From Rhizopus arrhizus (lineage: Eukaryota; Mucoromycota; Mucoromycetes; Mucorales; Rhizopodaceae): DNA of 64,000 nucleotides. Where the stretch lies: positions 1,612,001-1,676,000 of the forward strand of contig JAKZZE010000001.1 in NCBI GenBank assembly GCA_024220505.1. Direction: 5' to 3'. The first letter of the stretch is position 1. Every line of letters starts with the position of its first letter. The notes under the pieces are model-generated. The model saw only the letters and a list, made by a program, of their open reading frames with translations, had not been told where the DNA came from and did not search any database. The position numbers and the translations under genes are program-made. Below are positions 24,601 through 35,438 of this stretch, piece after piece.

Positions 24601-25527
24601 AATACCATTGATATTTAATACTTCTACAATCTGGTGATGAATATAACCATAAGGATTAGGATAGAATCCATTCTCAGGATCGGCCAACGTCTCTGCCGTT
24701 TTTCGTGTCATAAATGCGCCGGTAGAGACAAAATCCATCATCTTTCGATTTGTTGATTGTGAATGTTTTGACTGAGTCGGAGGAATTGTTATCGATTTTT
24801 TCCCCCTAGACCGTTTCTCGCTGCTTTCTTTATTGCTTAATTTTGTATTGTTCTTACTACTAGTCTTTGTAGTTTCTTTTATACTACGTATCTTTGTTTC
24901 TTCTTCTTTGCTGCTTAGCTTTACTTTCTTCTTTTTTGTTGTTTGTGGTGTATGCTGCTGAATCTTTTCTACAAGTTCCTGAAATAGTTCACGCCATTGA
25001 TCTGTGCAGGTTGAACAAGGGCGGACAGAATCCAAAGGATTTCGATCTTTGTGGTTAAGTTGAATACAATCCTTACAATCTTCCTGTTTTTTACTAGGAT
25101 GAATCATGCCCAACTCTATCCATGGGCCCAAGACATCATCATCAGATTGTAATGAATCCAATGAAGTTAACGATTCAGTATCATCAAATATGTCCTCTTC
25201 CTGATTTTGAGATGGCGTTTTCTCTGATTTTGGATTCTCTTTTGGTATTATTTCTTCTGGAATTGAATGTTCTTCTTGCTTATCTTTATGAACTGATACA
25301 TCCCATCGAGTCTTTCTACCATTGGATGATATTCTGTAATTTTTTTTGTCATTCTCTGGCAGAAATCTAAAGGTAAATTTGTTGGCAGTAACAGTTGTTT
25401 CTTCATTTAACACTCCGTCTTGCATTCGGTTTTTCCGAATCCGGAATAATCCAGCGAATGGCTCCTCTGTCAAAGTGGGTTGCTTTGCTGGAGTTCGCTG
25501 CTTACTTTTTAACATTAATTTACCCAT
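18688..25527 (-). CDS. Tudor x4 - ZZ - ePHD - ZZ - GATA-like finger - DNA amino-methyltransferase fusion (1,920 aa, 20 exons)
   Basis: Exons on the minus strand: 25527-24456, 24403-22697, 22651-22507, 22461-21999, 21924-21765, 21711-21590, 21526-21469, 21408-21331, 21265-20822, 20760-20733, 20679-20584, 20531-20507, 20447-20239, 20184-20125, 20079-19953, 19891-19735, 19674-19481, 19421-19388, 19319-19210 and 19161-18688. All junctions are GT-AG and in phase (1,921 codons with the stop). Four Tudor-like repeats lie near residues 298-346, 421-483, 595-661 and 789-851, each ending in E-W/Y-x-x-x-G-S-R-R-I/L. ZZ finger 1 is at 938-990, ePHD at 1059-1175 (CAFC, FWAHDACARYSPEV, CYTC, GATIGC, FHLPC), ZZ finger 2 at about 1185-1235 and a GATA-like C-x2-C...C-x2-C at 1293-1318. 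The methyltransferase follows in motif I-IV order: FLGRGT (1442-1447), GVDINP, then SHPPY (1516-1520) and a GF...HEFIATFRK end. The last 158 residues resemble a second, degenerate methyltransferase half. The start could lie further upstream. Confidence 0.88.
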
Positions 25528-26026
25528 GAATTTGTCAAATTTTTTCTTTTCTGGTTCATTATTTCCATTCTAAAATAACAAGAGTTGAGAAAAATAATAA
25601 CAATAAAAAGGGGAAGTTCCCCTTTTTACGCGTATTCGGGAAAAAAAGTTACTTGATCAGTTCGTATTTGAAGTTTGAGCTCTAAGAATCCACATAGCTT
25701 TTTAAAAGAAGAAAAGGTGACAATACTATTTATAATTTACCTTGATTTGATCCAAAATTTTGAAACAGTTGCCATGCAAACGGTGCACTCGACATGTTTC
25801 TTTACTTCTTTAGTATCCCAAAAAATGAAAAGTAATAAAAAAAGAAAGAAAGGCAAAATGGGTGTAAAAAAATGCAACATGACCTGGAAAAAAAATAAAA
25901 TAAAAAAAAAAAACTTGATTATGTTTGTGCCACCTTGACTATAGAACGTCGGATATTTAAAATGGCTATAGAAAACAAGAAAAAATCAAGATATTTTCTA
26001 CTATTTTTTCTTTTGATTTTTGAAAG
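25528..26026. promoter_or_regulatory. Divergent promoter region, methyltransferase fusion / polymerase X
   Basis: 499 bp between divergent start codons. Just upstream of 25527 the minus-strand frame stays open (NGNNEPEKKKFDKF) back to a TTTTAG at about 25574, so a small upstream exon for the fusion gene is possible. Confidence 0.4.
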
Positions 26027-28200
26027 ATGGAATCATTATTTCCTTACGTCAAGGCATTTATTGTACCTTCAAAGATAAGCGAATATAATATAAGCTTATT
26101 CGCTCATTTAATACGTAAACATGGTCAATAAAATAACAAATTGACAAGCTACGTTACACAAACTCACTCTGTCTGCTTCTGCAGGAGGTGAAGTCTGTGA
26201 TGAACAAAAGAGATGCAACATTATTTTTACTGCATTAAGATCACCAAAACGTATTTCAAGACATATTATAAATCATCAAGTATAAACGTTTGAATATTGT
26301 TTATTTTGTTTTAAATATGTGTTACTCTGTAGATTCCCGTAATAGATCCAAACTGGATAATAATGTGGTAAAAAAAAAAAGTCTTTTGTTCTTTAATACA
26401 GATACTGAAATCAAAATACTAATAAGCGATAAAGCACATACACTCTTACCTATTCATCCTTATAAGATTAAAATGCCTATTACTGATCAAGCCTTATCAG
26501 AGAGCGAGACTGCGAATGTAGATCAAGTAGATGAAATTGATATATTAAACTTGAGATTTACAGATGTGCCACCAGAAGAACTCCCGCCTTTTGATGACAT
26601 GTAAATAACTTGATTCTTTTTAATTTATACTTTTTATTTTACTTGAACCCCTTTAGTAATATAAAAAGCACTTCTTCCTCTGACGACGAAGACGAATGTA
26701 ATACGTATTCAATTAATTCAGATATATTATGTAACTTAATTTATCACCTCAAATAGATGATCATATTTTACCAACTGGGTTTATAAATACAAAATATGCT
26801 TGCCTGCGCGCTACACCATATGAGCCAAATTACAACAAAAGATTGATTTATTTGCTTTCATTGGTAGAGCAAAGCAGAGAATTAGAAGGCGAAAATATAA
26901 GAGCAGCAAGCTATGCTCATGTTATTTCAGCTTTAAAGGTAAAATCTTGTTTTTTTTTTTTTTTTTGTTTTTGTTTTGCTAGCTGCAATATTCCTTCATA
27001 GGCCTATCCTCGTCCACTAGGCTCAATAAAAGAAGCAGGAAAAATTATTGGTGTTGGTGTAAAAATACGACAGAAAATCCAACAGTTTCTTGAAACAGGA
27101 ACAATCGAAGAAGCAGAAGGATTGAGGTATAGTGAAGAATTTAGAACAAGAAGGCTGTTTAGTAAAGTTTATGGTATTTATACCAAGCTTTTCTTTGCAA
27201 AATTTAAAGATACACTTTAAATCAATTTCAATAGGGGTTGGTCCTGTCACAGCCAAGATTTGGTGGGATGTTGGCTATCGAACTTTGCAGGAAGTACTCG
27301 ACAATGCTCAGCTGACTTCAACTGTGAGGCTTGGAATTCAGTTGTTTCCCCATTTTCATCAAAAGTTGATAGAACAAAAATAATATAAAATAGAGTAAAT
27401 TTGTTGCTTAATTCTGTTTTATTCAAATAGGATGAATAGATCTGATACTGAGGAGATGATTAGTATTATTCAAGATCAGATTTCACAGCTAGATCATAAT
27501 ATATACATTACGCCTGTTGGTGGCTACAGGTTCATTTTAAATACAGACAATATCTTTTGATTTATTGCTTATGATATTCTTTAGGCGTGGTAAGCCTGAG
27601 ACAGCTGATTTGGACTTAATAATCTCAGTACTTGAAGGAACAACAGCACAATTATTGGTCTCATTGTTAGATAAGATGCGTCAGATCGGTTTACTGAAGC
27701 ACATAATTTCACACACACGAAAGCGTACTAGCAAAGGGGGTGCATCTAGTTACATGTATAAGCAATTTAGTAATGAGCTTGAATTGGTAATGTGGTTTCT
27801 TTAATATAAAGCTACTGAACTACATAATTAATACTCGACTCAATTTTTTTGCTATAGTACACTTGCGCAATACTACAGCCATCAAAAGAAATTATGAGAC
27901 AGGTAGACTTTGTTATAGCCGAACCTGATCAGTATGTTACAGCTGTCTTGGGTTGGACGGGTAGCCGACATTTTGAAAAATCGCTTCGTGATTATGCAAA
28001 AAGGGTATAGTACAATTATGGCTATTTATCTTGCAAAAACAAGTGACGCTCAATTTTAGGAAAAACACATGACCCTTAATAGTGAGGCCATTATTTTGGA
28101 AAATAGATTTGGAAAAACAAAACTAATACCCCACACAGAAGAAGAGGCATTTGAAATTTTAGAGGTGCCTTACTTAGATCCAACATTAAGAAACTGCTAA
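26027..28200 (+). CDS. BRCT-containing family X DNA polymerase, Pol mu/TdT type (504 aa)
   Basis: Predicted gap-filling polymerase for non-homologous end joining. Twelve exons: 26027-26123, 26185-26279, 26333-26367, 26427-26600, 26657-26697, 26757-26938, 27002-27173, 27235-27364, 27431-27529, 27585-27786, 27858-28004 and 28060-28200; phase is kept and the total is 505 codons. An N-terminal BRCT domain runs from FIVPSKISEYNISLF to PVIDPNWIIMCDKAHTLLP. After an acidic linker come the 8-kDa and fingers domains (YGVGPVTAKIWWDVGYRTL). The palm has GGYRRGKPETADLDLIISV with the two metal Asp residues in D-L-D, and the third Asp is in VDFVIAEPD. The nucleotide-site motif reads GWTGSRHFEKSLR: the G-W pair is typical of Pol mu/TdT, whereas Pol lambda has Y-F. 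The exon 3/4 junction was chosen because only the acceptor at 26426 keeps the BRCT frame. Confidence 0.93.
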
Positions 28201-28543
28201 ATTTTTTAATAAATATTAGTTTCAATCAAGTCTAAAGTAATATAGTATAAAAACAGTTGATTGCATCCACTTTGCTTCTTTACATCTGGGCTTGTGAAAA
28301 TTGGAGTTAAGAAGCCAATTGAATCCAGTATGTGTCTAATTGCTGTAATAACACTAATGAAGCAGGCGGCGATTTCAAATCTAATATTAATAAATTCCTT
28401 AATGGCAGCCTTACTTTGTTCTTTTTGTTGTGCTATGCCAAACCCTGGACAACACTTCTTGATTTTGTGTGACACACTTTCCTTTAGACTGATTTTTTTT
28501 TTTTGGAAGTCTGAAATGAAAAAACGAAATTTGTTTCAAAAAC
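28201..28543. other. Intergenic, possible small minus-strand ORF (28206-28475)
   Basis: 343 bp between the polymerase stop and the SET/MYND start. A minus-strand frame of 89 codons starts with a soluble segment (HKIKKCCPGFGIAQQKEQSK) followed by a hydrophobic stretch; the opposite strand is also open and hydrophobic. I recognise neither. It may be only upstream regulatory DNA of the SET/MYND gene. Confidence 0.3.
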
Positions 28544-30339
28544 ATGGCTGAATTAAAAACTCATAAAGAGGAAGAGTCAAAGCTAAACGACAAGTTTGCG
28601 GAATCCTGTAAAGTCGAAGAAACCGCAAAAACTACTAGTGGCAAAAAGAAAAAGAACAAAAAGAAGAATGTCGTGTTGGAAAATATTAATCCTTTTTATG
28701 AGAAGGCATTTGCAAACTACCCTGTTCATCTTAAAAATACAAAAACCAAGGGTCGACACGCGGTTGCATCAGAAGAACTACGCGAAGGTGTTACTGTTAG
28801 TCTTGAAACAGCTACAGCGTTTGTGGTACGCTCTGAATTTATTGTCCAAAACTGTCATTTTTGTTTAGCAGACTTGACTCAAAAAGTAATATGCTCCAAA
28901 TGTTCTCTATCCTATTATTGCTCAGAGACATGCTCAAGCAAAGATCATACACTGCATCAGCTTGTTTGTAACGCGTTTAGCCAAGTTCAAGCCATCGCCC
29001 GTGCCACAGACGTGGATGTCGATTTACTTCGATTGATGCTTTTATTATTAGCGCGCCGCCACATGGACTCCCAAAGCAATCAGGCAGATGTAACACCCTT
29101 TTGGTGCGTTGAAGATCTCCTGAGTCACGTTGAGAGCGCACCTGCTGCCTTTAAGCAGGTCGTGACAGCTGCATGTAGGTCATTAAAAAGGGAAATTTGA
29201 CAAAAAAAATAATGATTCTTTTGTGTAGCTGAAAGATTACTAAATGAATTACCTGAATCACTCCAAATTCCCGTAGAAGACATGGTTTCCCTTGCTTGCA
29301 GGTAAAAAAAAAAAAAAAGGAAGACAATGATATAAAAAATAAAAAACTGGACAGTGGATATTAAGAAATTATAAATAGAATCAACTCCAATGCACACGGA
29401 CTTGGTGATAATCATTCACGCAATACGGACGTAGCTCTCGGTTTATTTCCCCTTGGTGCCTTATTCTTCAATCATGGATGTAATCCAAATACTGCATTTG
29501 TGGGATTACCTAATGGTCAATTAGCCTTTAGAACCATTCGATCAGTTCAAAAGGACGAAGAGCTCGTTGTGAGTTATATTGATATTTATTCAGATAGAGA
29601 TGAGAGACGACAGGAACTGCTGGCTACAAAGCATTTTTGGTGCAAGTGTAAACGCTGTGCGAGCCCATTAGAAAAATCCATAGATCGTTTCCTTCAAGGT
29701 GTTGTGTGTAATCAATGTGAAAAAGATGTGTATATGATTCCAGCAACAAATATAGACCTTTTGATGAAAGGAGAACGTAGTTTAATGATAGAAAACACGT
29801 TCAAATGTGTCTCTTGTGGGCATGAATTAGAAGGACAAATATTACGACAATCTTTAGATGAGGCTCACTCAAAATATGCTGCAGGAATGGCATACATTAA
29901 ACAAAAACGGGACTATAGAAGAGGTGGTCAACAATTAGAGGCGTTGACAAAAAAAAGCGGCCATAAAAAGGGTGATATTCATTTTTTGCACTCAATTCGT
30001 TTCAACTCATACATTCCTTTGATGAACTGCATGCGTTATAACGGTAATTTGAAAGGGGCCATCGAAGCAAACAAATCCATCTTGTCCTTGATGGAACAAT
30101 ATGCTACCGTTGGTGGTTTACCAAGCAATACTTCAGAACACTCAGATTACTGGCAAAATTTAGGCGAGCTTTGCGAAAAGATGGCCAATGAAAGTTCAAG
30201 TGCAACATTAGAGAAAAAATGGTTAAAGGAAGCCCGTCATGCATTTGTTCAAGCACTCAACGTACGTGCAGTCACTTTTGGAAAGACGCATCTTAAAACT
30301 CAACATATGCAGCAATCTATAGATAAGATAAAATTATAA
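28544..30339 (+). CDS. SMYD-type SET/MYND domain protein (554 aa)
   Basis: Predicted lysine methyltransferase. Exons are 28544-29174, 29229-29301 and 29379-30339, phase kept, 555 codons with the stop. The N-terminus is Lys-rich (KKKKNKKKN). The SET domain is split around a MYND zinc finger, as in SMYD proteins: N-terminal SET part near KTKGRHAVASEELREG, MYND CHFCLADLTQKVICSKCSLSYYC...C, then ALFFNHGCNPNTAF (the N-H-x-C substrate/cofactor motif) and VVSYIDIYSDRDERRQEL. The post-SET cysteines CKCKRC follow, with a further zinc-like set (VVCNQCEKD...CVSCGHE). The C-terminal third is helical and TPR-like. Family membership is clear; substrate is unknown. Confidence 0.92.
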
Positions 30340-31018
30340 TACTGTATTTTCCCACTACTTCAAATGTTTTTTTTTTTTTGTACTTTTTTCAGAAAGATGA
30401 CGCTAATTCTGAAAACCTCTTGCTATTTTTTTAATATTTGGTTATAGTTATGTTTTTAAGGATAATGCTGGCTTTCAGAGAGCAATTTATTCTTCAAAAG
30501 CTTCATAAACTAAAAAGGAGCTTCGTAATTTATTTTGCTAAACCAACGGACATTTCAAAAGCCTATGCCCACAGCCAAACAAGACCACTTTCAGACCGCT
30601 TTCATAGATTTTCATCTTTATAGCCACTTCAAAATTTAAGGGCCCTAATTTTTAAAGAAAAAAGTGTTAGTTCAACATTTAGCGACCAGCTTCCCAAGGA
30701 AATTAAGGTCACAAAAAGACAGGTTAGTTGCCTTGCAGATTTCGAAAGTTTTACAAGTGTATTATACTCCATGAATATGCTGTCGTAACTTGTACTTACA
30801 TGGCCAGTGTCAAGCAAACTGTTAATTTTTCGAGCATTACAGCCAGTTATTCTTGACGCTCAAATTTTATTGGCCTTTTGACTTGATTAAAAAGGAAGCT
30901 TTGAGCTTTCCCAATCGCAGCTATTTTTTTGTCGTACGGCCTGGCCAATTTACGTCAAACTCAATGTTTTTTGATAGCCTCGAAGATGATATGGTTACTG
31001 ATTTCTCAGGATCTGATA
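30340..31018. other. Intergenic, nothing recognised
   Basis: About 680 bp with a T tract (30367-30379) and no coding frame of convincing composition. No repeat or RNA gene was recognised. Confidence 0.5.
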
Positions 31019-31337
31019 CTACGTAGAACTAGAGCTACTAGAACTTGAGGAAGCAGTAGAATGTCTCTGTGCTTGAAGCGTTGGTTGAAGAAGGGGCATC
31101 TGAGGTAATATTAGGTGAGCTCTTGTCTGCTGTCTTTGTAGTTTGAGGTGCAGTAGTAGTTGGTGCCGGTGTCTGAGTCGTGCTGGTAGGCGATGGATTG
31201 GCGTCAGACGTAGTGATAGAGATAGCTGGATTTGTAGTCGTAATAGGGTCTTGAGTAGCTGCAGGATTGGTGGTTGACACAGGGCTGTCAGAATTTGCCG
31301 CTGTTGTAGCAGCACCAGCGTTAGGACTGTTATCCAA
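31019..31337 (-). CDS. Ser/Thr-rich low-complexity stretch, possible exon of a secreted or wall protein
   Basis: About 300 bp in which two minus-strand frames are open. One reads as a Thr/Ser/Ala/Pro-rich sequence (TTNPAATQDPITTTNPA, TQTPAPTTTAPQTT) like the mucin-type stalk of fungal wall or GPI proteins; the other ends in a long run of Ser. Because the DNA is a low-complexity ACN-type repeat, either or neither may be coding. An acceptor-like AAAG lies just upstream. A short frame with a signal-peptide-like start lies 300 bp upstream on the same strand and could be the first exon, but I could not build a phase-consistent join. Confidence 0.3.
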
Positions 31338-31630
31338 ACTTTGTCATAGAGTACACATCCATAGTATTTTATTAGAGCCCATATTGTTTTTATAAGCCCA
31401 TTTAACTACAAATTAATTTAGTGAACGCCAGATATTTTTTCAACAGTAGAGGAATAAGAAATTTCTTTAGAGAAGGATTGTAGCTGACATTTTATATACT
31501 ACAAAGATATGTTTCAGAGCGTATATTTAATGAGTTTAATGAGTATATATACCTAAAAGCTTTTAAACGTATTGATTATAAGTCACATACATATGTTAAT
31601 ACAAAATAATAACAATCCCGCATTCCATAT

Positions 31631-31828
31631 TTACCATTGTTTTTTTTTGGACTTCTTGTAGTATTCCAAATCAAAGAATAATCTTTTCATACGATATTTA
31701 ATATTGTCCATTGTTTCAAAGCAGATGATATTTTCGAGTAGTATATCCCTCATTAACTTTTTTTGCTTGTCAGATACTTGATGTGCTAGAACACGGAAAA
31801 CCATAGAAACTATAGCCAGAAATTTCAT
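31631..31828 (-). CDS. Small ORF with a signal-peptide-like start (possible first exon)
   Basis: 65 codons beginning MKFLAIVSMVFRVLAHQVSD, which looks like a secretory signal followed by a helical segment (KKLMRDILLENIICFETMDN). It ends in a Lys-rich tail next to a possible donor (TG|GTAAAT at about 31635). It may belong with the Ser/Thr-rich stretch at 31019-31337 as one secreted protein gene, or be the remains of one. Confidence 0.3.
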   Translation of the reverse strand: MKFLAIVSMVFRVLAHQVSDKQKKLMRDILLENIICFETMDNIKYRMKRLFFDLEYYKKSKKKQW

Positions 31829-32133
31829 AATTTTATCATAGCATTCACTTGAAATGTCTTTGTCAATATAATTGTTAATTATCTGCCATATTTTATTTTC
31901 TTGTACTATTTTTTATTTTTCTCTTCCTCTTCATCTCTAATATAGTATTAAAATGTTACCGTTATGCAGCTACTGGTGTGTTACTACCCTTCCATATATA
32001 TGTACTACTATTGATATGGCTATTAATTGTCCGGTGATGGCAGCCTATCCAATAGGACGCTGAAATTTTTTTAAGTGAAGGAATAGGAAATTACATACAT
32101 GATTTCCATAGAAACTAAATAGGATCGATTGAT

Positions 32134-32886
32134 ATGCTTACTCCAAACATGTTGGCTAAAGTGGTTGATGAAGATGGAAATGGTAAGAGGAGAAATCTAT
32201 CAAGAATAAAAAATACTCATATAATTTTATCTCTCAGAGGTTCCTCAAGGTGAAAAGGGAGAGCTTTGGCTAAAGGGTCCTAATATTATGAAGGTAAATT
32301 GCTTAACATTAAAAAGAGCAATAATAGCTCAATTGGGTGTATAGGGCTATATCAACAACCTTGAAGCCACAGCAGATTGCATTGACAATGAAGGATATTT
32401 CCATACAGGCGATATTGTAGTTGTAGATAAAAATGAGCATTTTTTTGTTGTTAATCGCTTAAAAGAGCTTATTAAATACAAGGGATTTCAGGTAAAAACA
32501 AAACTAAAACTGTAGCACAGAAAAGTCTTAGTGTGGAATTCATAGGTTCCTCCTGCTGAATTGGAAGGCATCTTGGTAAATAATTAAAAATAAGATTAAA
32601 TAATTAAATTTGCTAAAGCTTATTTTCTTTTTTTAAAAGTTGAAATCACCCATAATTGCAGATTGTGCTGTTGTCGGTGTTTACGACAGTGCTCAAGTAA
32701 CAGGATTGCCTCGTGCATATATTACTTTGAAATCAGATCTCCAACTATCCGAAAAGTTGGCAGAAAATCATGAAATATATAACAGATGAAACCCTTCGAT
32801 TTAAGTATATGAAAAGTGTTTATGTTATCAATGATATGCCTAAGAGACCTGCCGACAAGGCTCTTCACCGAATTTTCGGCGATTGA
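32134..32886 (+). pseudogene. Truncated, frameshifted acyl-CoA ligase (4CL/AMP-binding family), C-terminal part only
   Basis: Remnant of an adenylate-forming enzyme. It is readable with in-phase introns: VVDEDGN | EVPQGEKGELWLKGPNIMK | [20 protein letters not shown]...[29 protein letters not shown] | VPPAELEGIL | LKSPIIADCAVVGVYD. The motifs E-L-x-x-x-G-P, Y-F-H-T-G-D, [10 protein letters not shown] and the VPPAELE hinge are typical. The first two thirds of the family protein, including the P-loop-like A3 motif, are absent upstream. A one-base frameshift at about 32763-32770 separates the frame ending in a stop from the continuation KIMKYITDETLRFKYMKSVY to PKRPADKALHRIFGD. The gene is therefore both truncated and broken. 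Confidence 0.88.
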
Positions 32887-33163
32887 CCTCCATCTCAAAA
32901 ATCAAAGTGGGAACAAGGCCAAGCTATGGATGCGGACATGAAGGCTCTCTACCCCGATTGTAGACTATGTCAGAAATAAATATTCGGAATTCGATTGCCA
33001 TCCTATCACACATCCAATGAAATTGTAGGAGTAGCGGATCAAAAATCTTAAGTCTTTTTCATTCCTTTAAATGCATCTCAGTTAAGCTTTTCCTTGTTTT
33101 CTTTCTCACCAGACATTACCTTTTTACTCTCTTCTCATTTTCACACATAAAAATCCTTGAAAT

Positions 33164-35438
33164 ATGGAAGCGACGAATTCATCTAATACCAGTATGTCTG
33201 ATTCAACTATAGATCCATCTGTACCTACATCTGTACCTATATCCGAAAAAACGGAGATAGCAAATGAAAGCGTAAAAACATCCACCACAGAAGATCCTAA
33301 GGATAAGAGAACCAATGCCATAGTAACTTTAATTGGCCTTCAAGCGGCTTTCTTTTTGTCTGCTCTCGACAGGTAAATGAGCATACTTAATGTAAAATCA
33401 TGCCCAATTGATAAATATACGCAGTACTATTATATCAACAGCATTGCCCACAATTGGGTCTGATTTCAACCAAATGACAATTGTTTCATGGGTTGCTACA
33501 GCTTACATCTTAACTTATGACGCATTTCGTAAGCAATTGAAATTACAGATTATTGGACCAGACTAATCCTTTTATAAAGAGCCATTGTTTTCTAAATTTT
33601 CTGATATTTTCGGTCGTAAATGGATTCTTATGTTTAGCATTGGATTGTTTTTATTTGGGTCCGTATTATGTGGTGCTGCAACGGTACGCATGGGAGAATT
33701 GGCAAGGATGAAAAATAAATAACCTAAGTTATAATAGACTATAATTATGTTGATTATCGCAAGAGCTATTGCTGGTATTGGTGCTGCAGGTATAAATTCT
33801 ATGGTAAATTCGTAGGAATCCAAGATTGTGGGACGGTTGTACTAAGTCTTTGTGTCCCTTAGGTTTACATTATAATTACGGATATTGTACCATTGGAAAA
33901 GAGAGGAAGTTATCAAGGGTAAAAACGTAAAGAAAAAGAAATGTTTGTATTTGTTATTTATTTTTTACATAGCGTAGTTAATGCTGTATATTCTTTGTCA
34001 AGTATCTTTGGTCCATTAATTGGTGTAAGTATCATCATGTCCTTATTACTGAAGTAATTGTGTTAAATTGTAAATATTTTTAGGGTTCATTTACTGATTA
34101 TGTTACATGGAGATGGAACTTTTATATCAAGTAAACAAGCCAAAAGCAATACAAGATATAAACGAGAACTAAAATTTCTTTTATACAGTCTTCCTATTGG
34201 TGCCGTAGCTGTTGCAGTTCTTTTATATTTCTTGAGATTACCCACACCTAAATCCAAACTTTCCGAGAAATTAAAGCGTGTGGACTACATAGGCACTGTG
34301 ATCGTACTGGCCTTTTCTACCTTATTCTTATTGGCCCTTAACTTTGGGGGACAAACATTCCCTTGGAAGTCAGCTGCTGTCATTGTACCCTTGGTTCTCT
34401 CAGTTCTCTTGGTGGGCCTGCTGATGGTTGTCGAAAAAAGATTTGTCAAGGAGCCCTTGATGCCACCAAGACTATTTAGAAATCGATCTGTGGTAAGCGT
34501 CTTGTTTGTGAATTGGTTCTATGGCATGTCATTCTTTGCGGCTGTTTATTATCTTCCAGTCTATTTCCAGGTTGTCCGTAACGATAGTGCCATGTGGTCC
34601 GGTATTCGTTTAATTCCCATGCAACTTGTGCTTTGTGTTACTTCTACTTTGACAGGCTTTACTATATCAAAGACAGGTGTTTATAGACCAATGATTTGCA
34701 TTGGTATGGGTCTAATGACACTGTGGATTGGACTCACTACTTTATATGACCAAACAACACCATTTTCCCGTAAGCTTACATGATTATACATCTTTAAAAA
34801 AAACTTATTTTTGCCTTGTAGAGATTTACGGTATTACTATTCTTGGCTCTGGATCACTTGGATGTCTCTTTTCATCTACTATTATCGCTCTTCAAGCCTC
34901 TGTGGAAATAAAAGATATTGCCGTTGTCACCGGTCTAGGTAACTTTTCTCGTATCCTTGGTGGTGCCTTAGGTGTTGGTAAGTCCGCGGAGTCGATGTTA
35001 TATTCTCTTTCCCTTTTTTACTCAATGATTATTTTAGCCATATCCTCTGCTGTTTTGAATTCACATTTAAATCAAGAACTTCCTAATCTTTTACCTATTG
35101 ATGAAGCTACTAAAGTCATCCAATCCTCAGAATATGTCAACCACGGCTTATCAGAGGAATATAAGGTGCTAGTTATTGAAGTCTATGTTCATGGACTACA
35201 AACGATTTGGTATGTCTTGATAGCGATGTCTGGATTAGGCTTTATTGCTTCGTTCTTTGTCAAGCATCATTCTGTACGCCGCCATGTCAAAGCTGCTGCA
35301 GCTGCCAAACAAGAAAATGAAGCCGATAAAGTTGATAGCGTAGTTGTTGAAATAGCTTCTCCAATAGAAGAAGAAATTAAAGATGGCTCAGTATTATCAA
35401 AAACTGAACATAAAGTAAACTACTCTTCTCCAGAATAG
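33164..35438 (+). CDS. MFS drug:H+ antiporter-like transporter, DHA2/14-TM type (611 aa)
   Basis: Plasma-membrane exporter of the major facilitator superfamily. Nine exons: 33164-33372, 33425-33528, 33580-33683, 33738-33803, 33863-33918, 33973-34024, 34084-34130, 34189-34769 and 34822-35438, phase kept, 612 codons with the stop. A soluble Ser/Thr-rich N-terminus precedes TM1, which ends with LDSTIISTALPTI (motif D1 of drug exporters). Motif A is SDIFGRKWILMFS, and IIARAIAGIGAAGINSM with PLEKRGSYQG is typical of the DHA2 family. Motif C-like glycines lie in SSIFGPLIGG. The mid-loop and extra helices fit 14 TMs. The cytosolic tail is acidic. The substrate cannot be told. Confidence 0.92.

Noticed and set aside
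28261..28551. Hydrophobic plus-strand ORF before the SET/MYND gene
   Set aside because: It overlaps another open frame on the opposite strand and the true SET/MYND start. No recognisable content.
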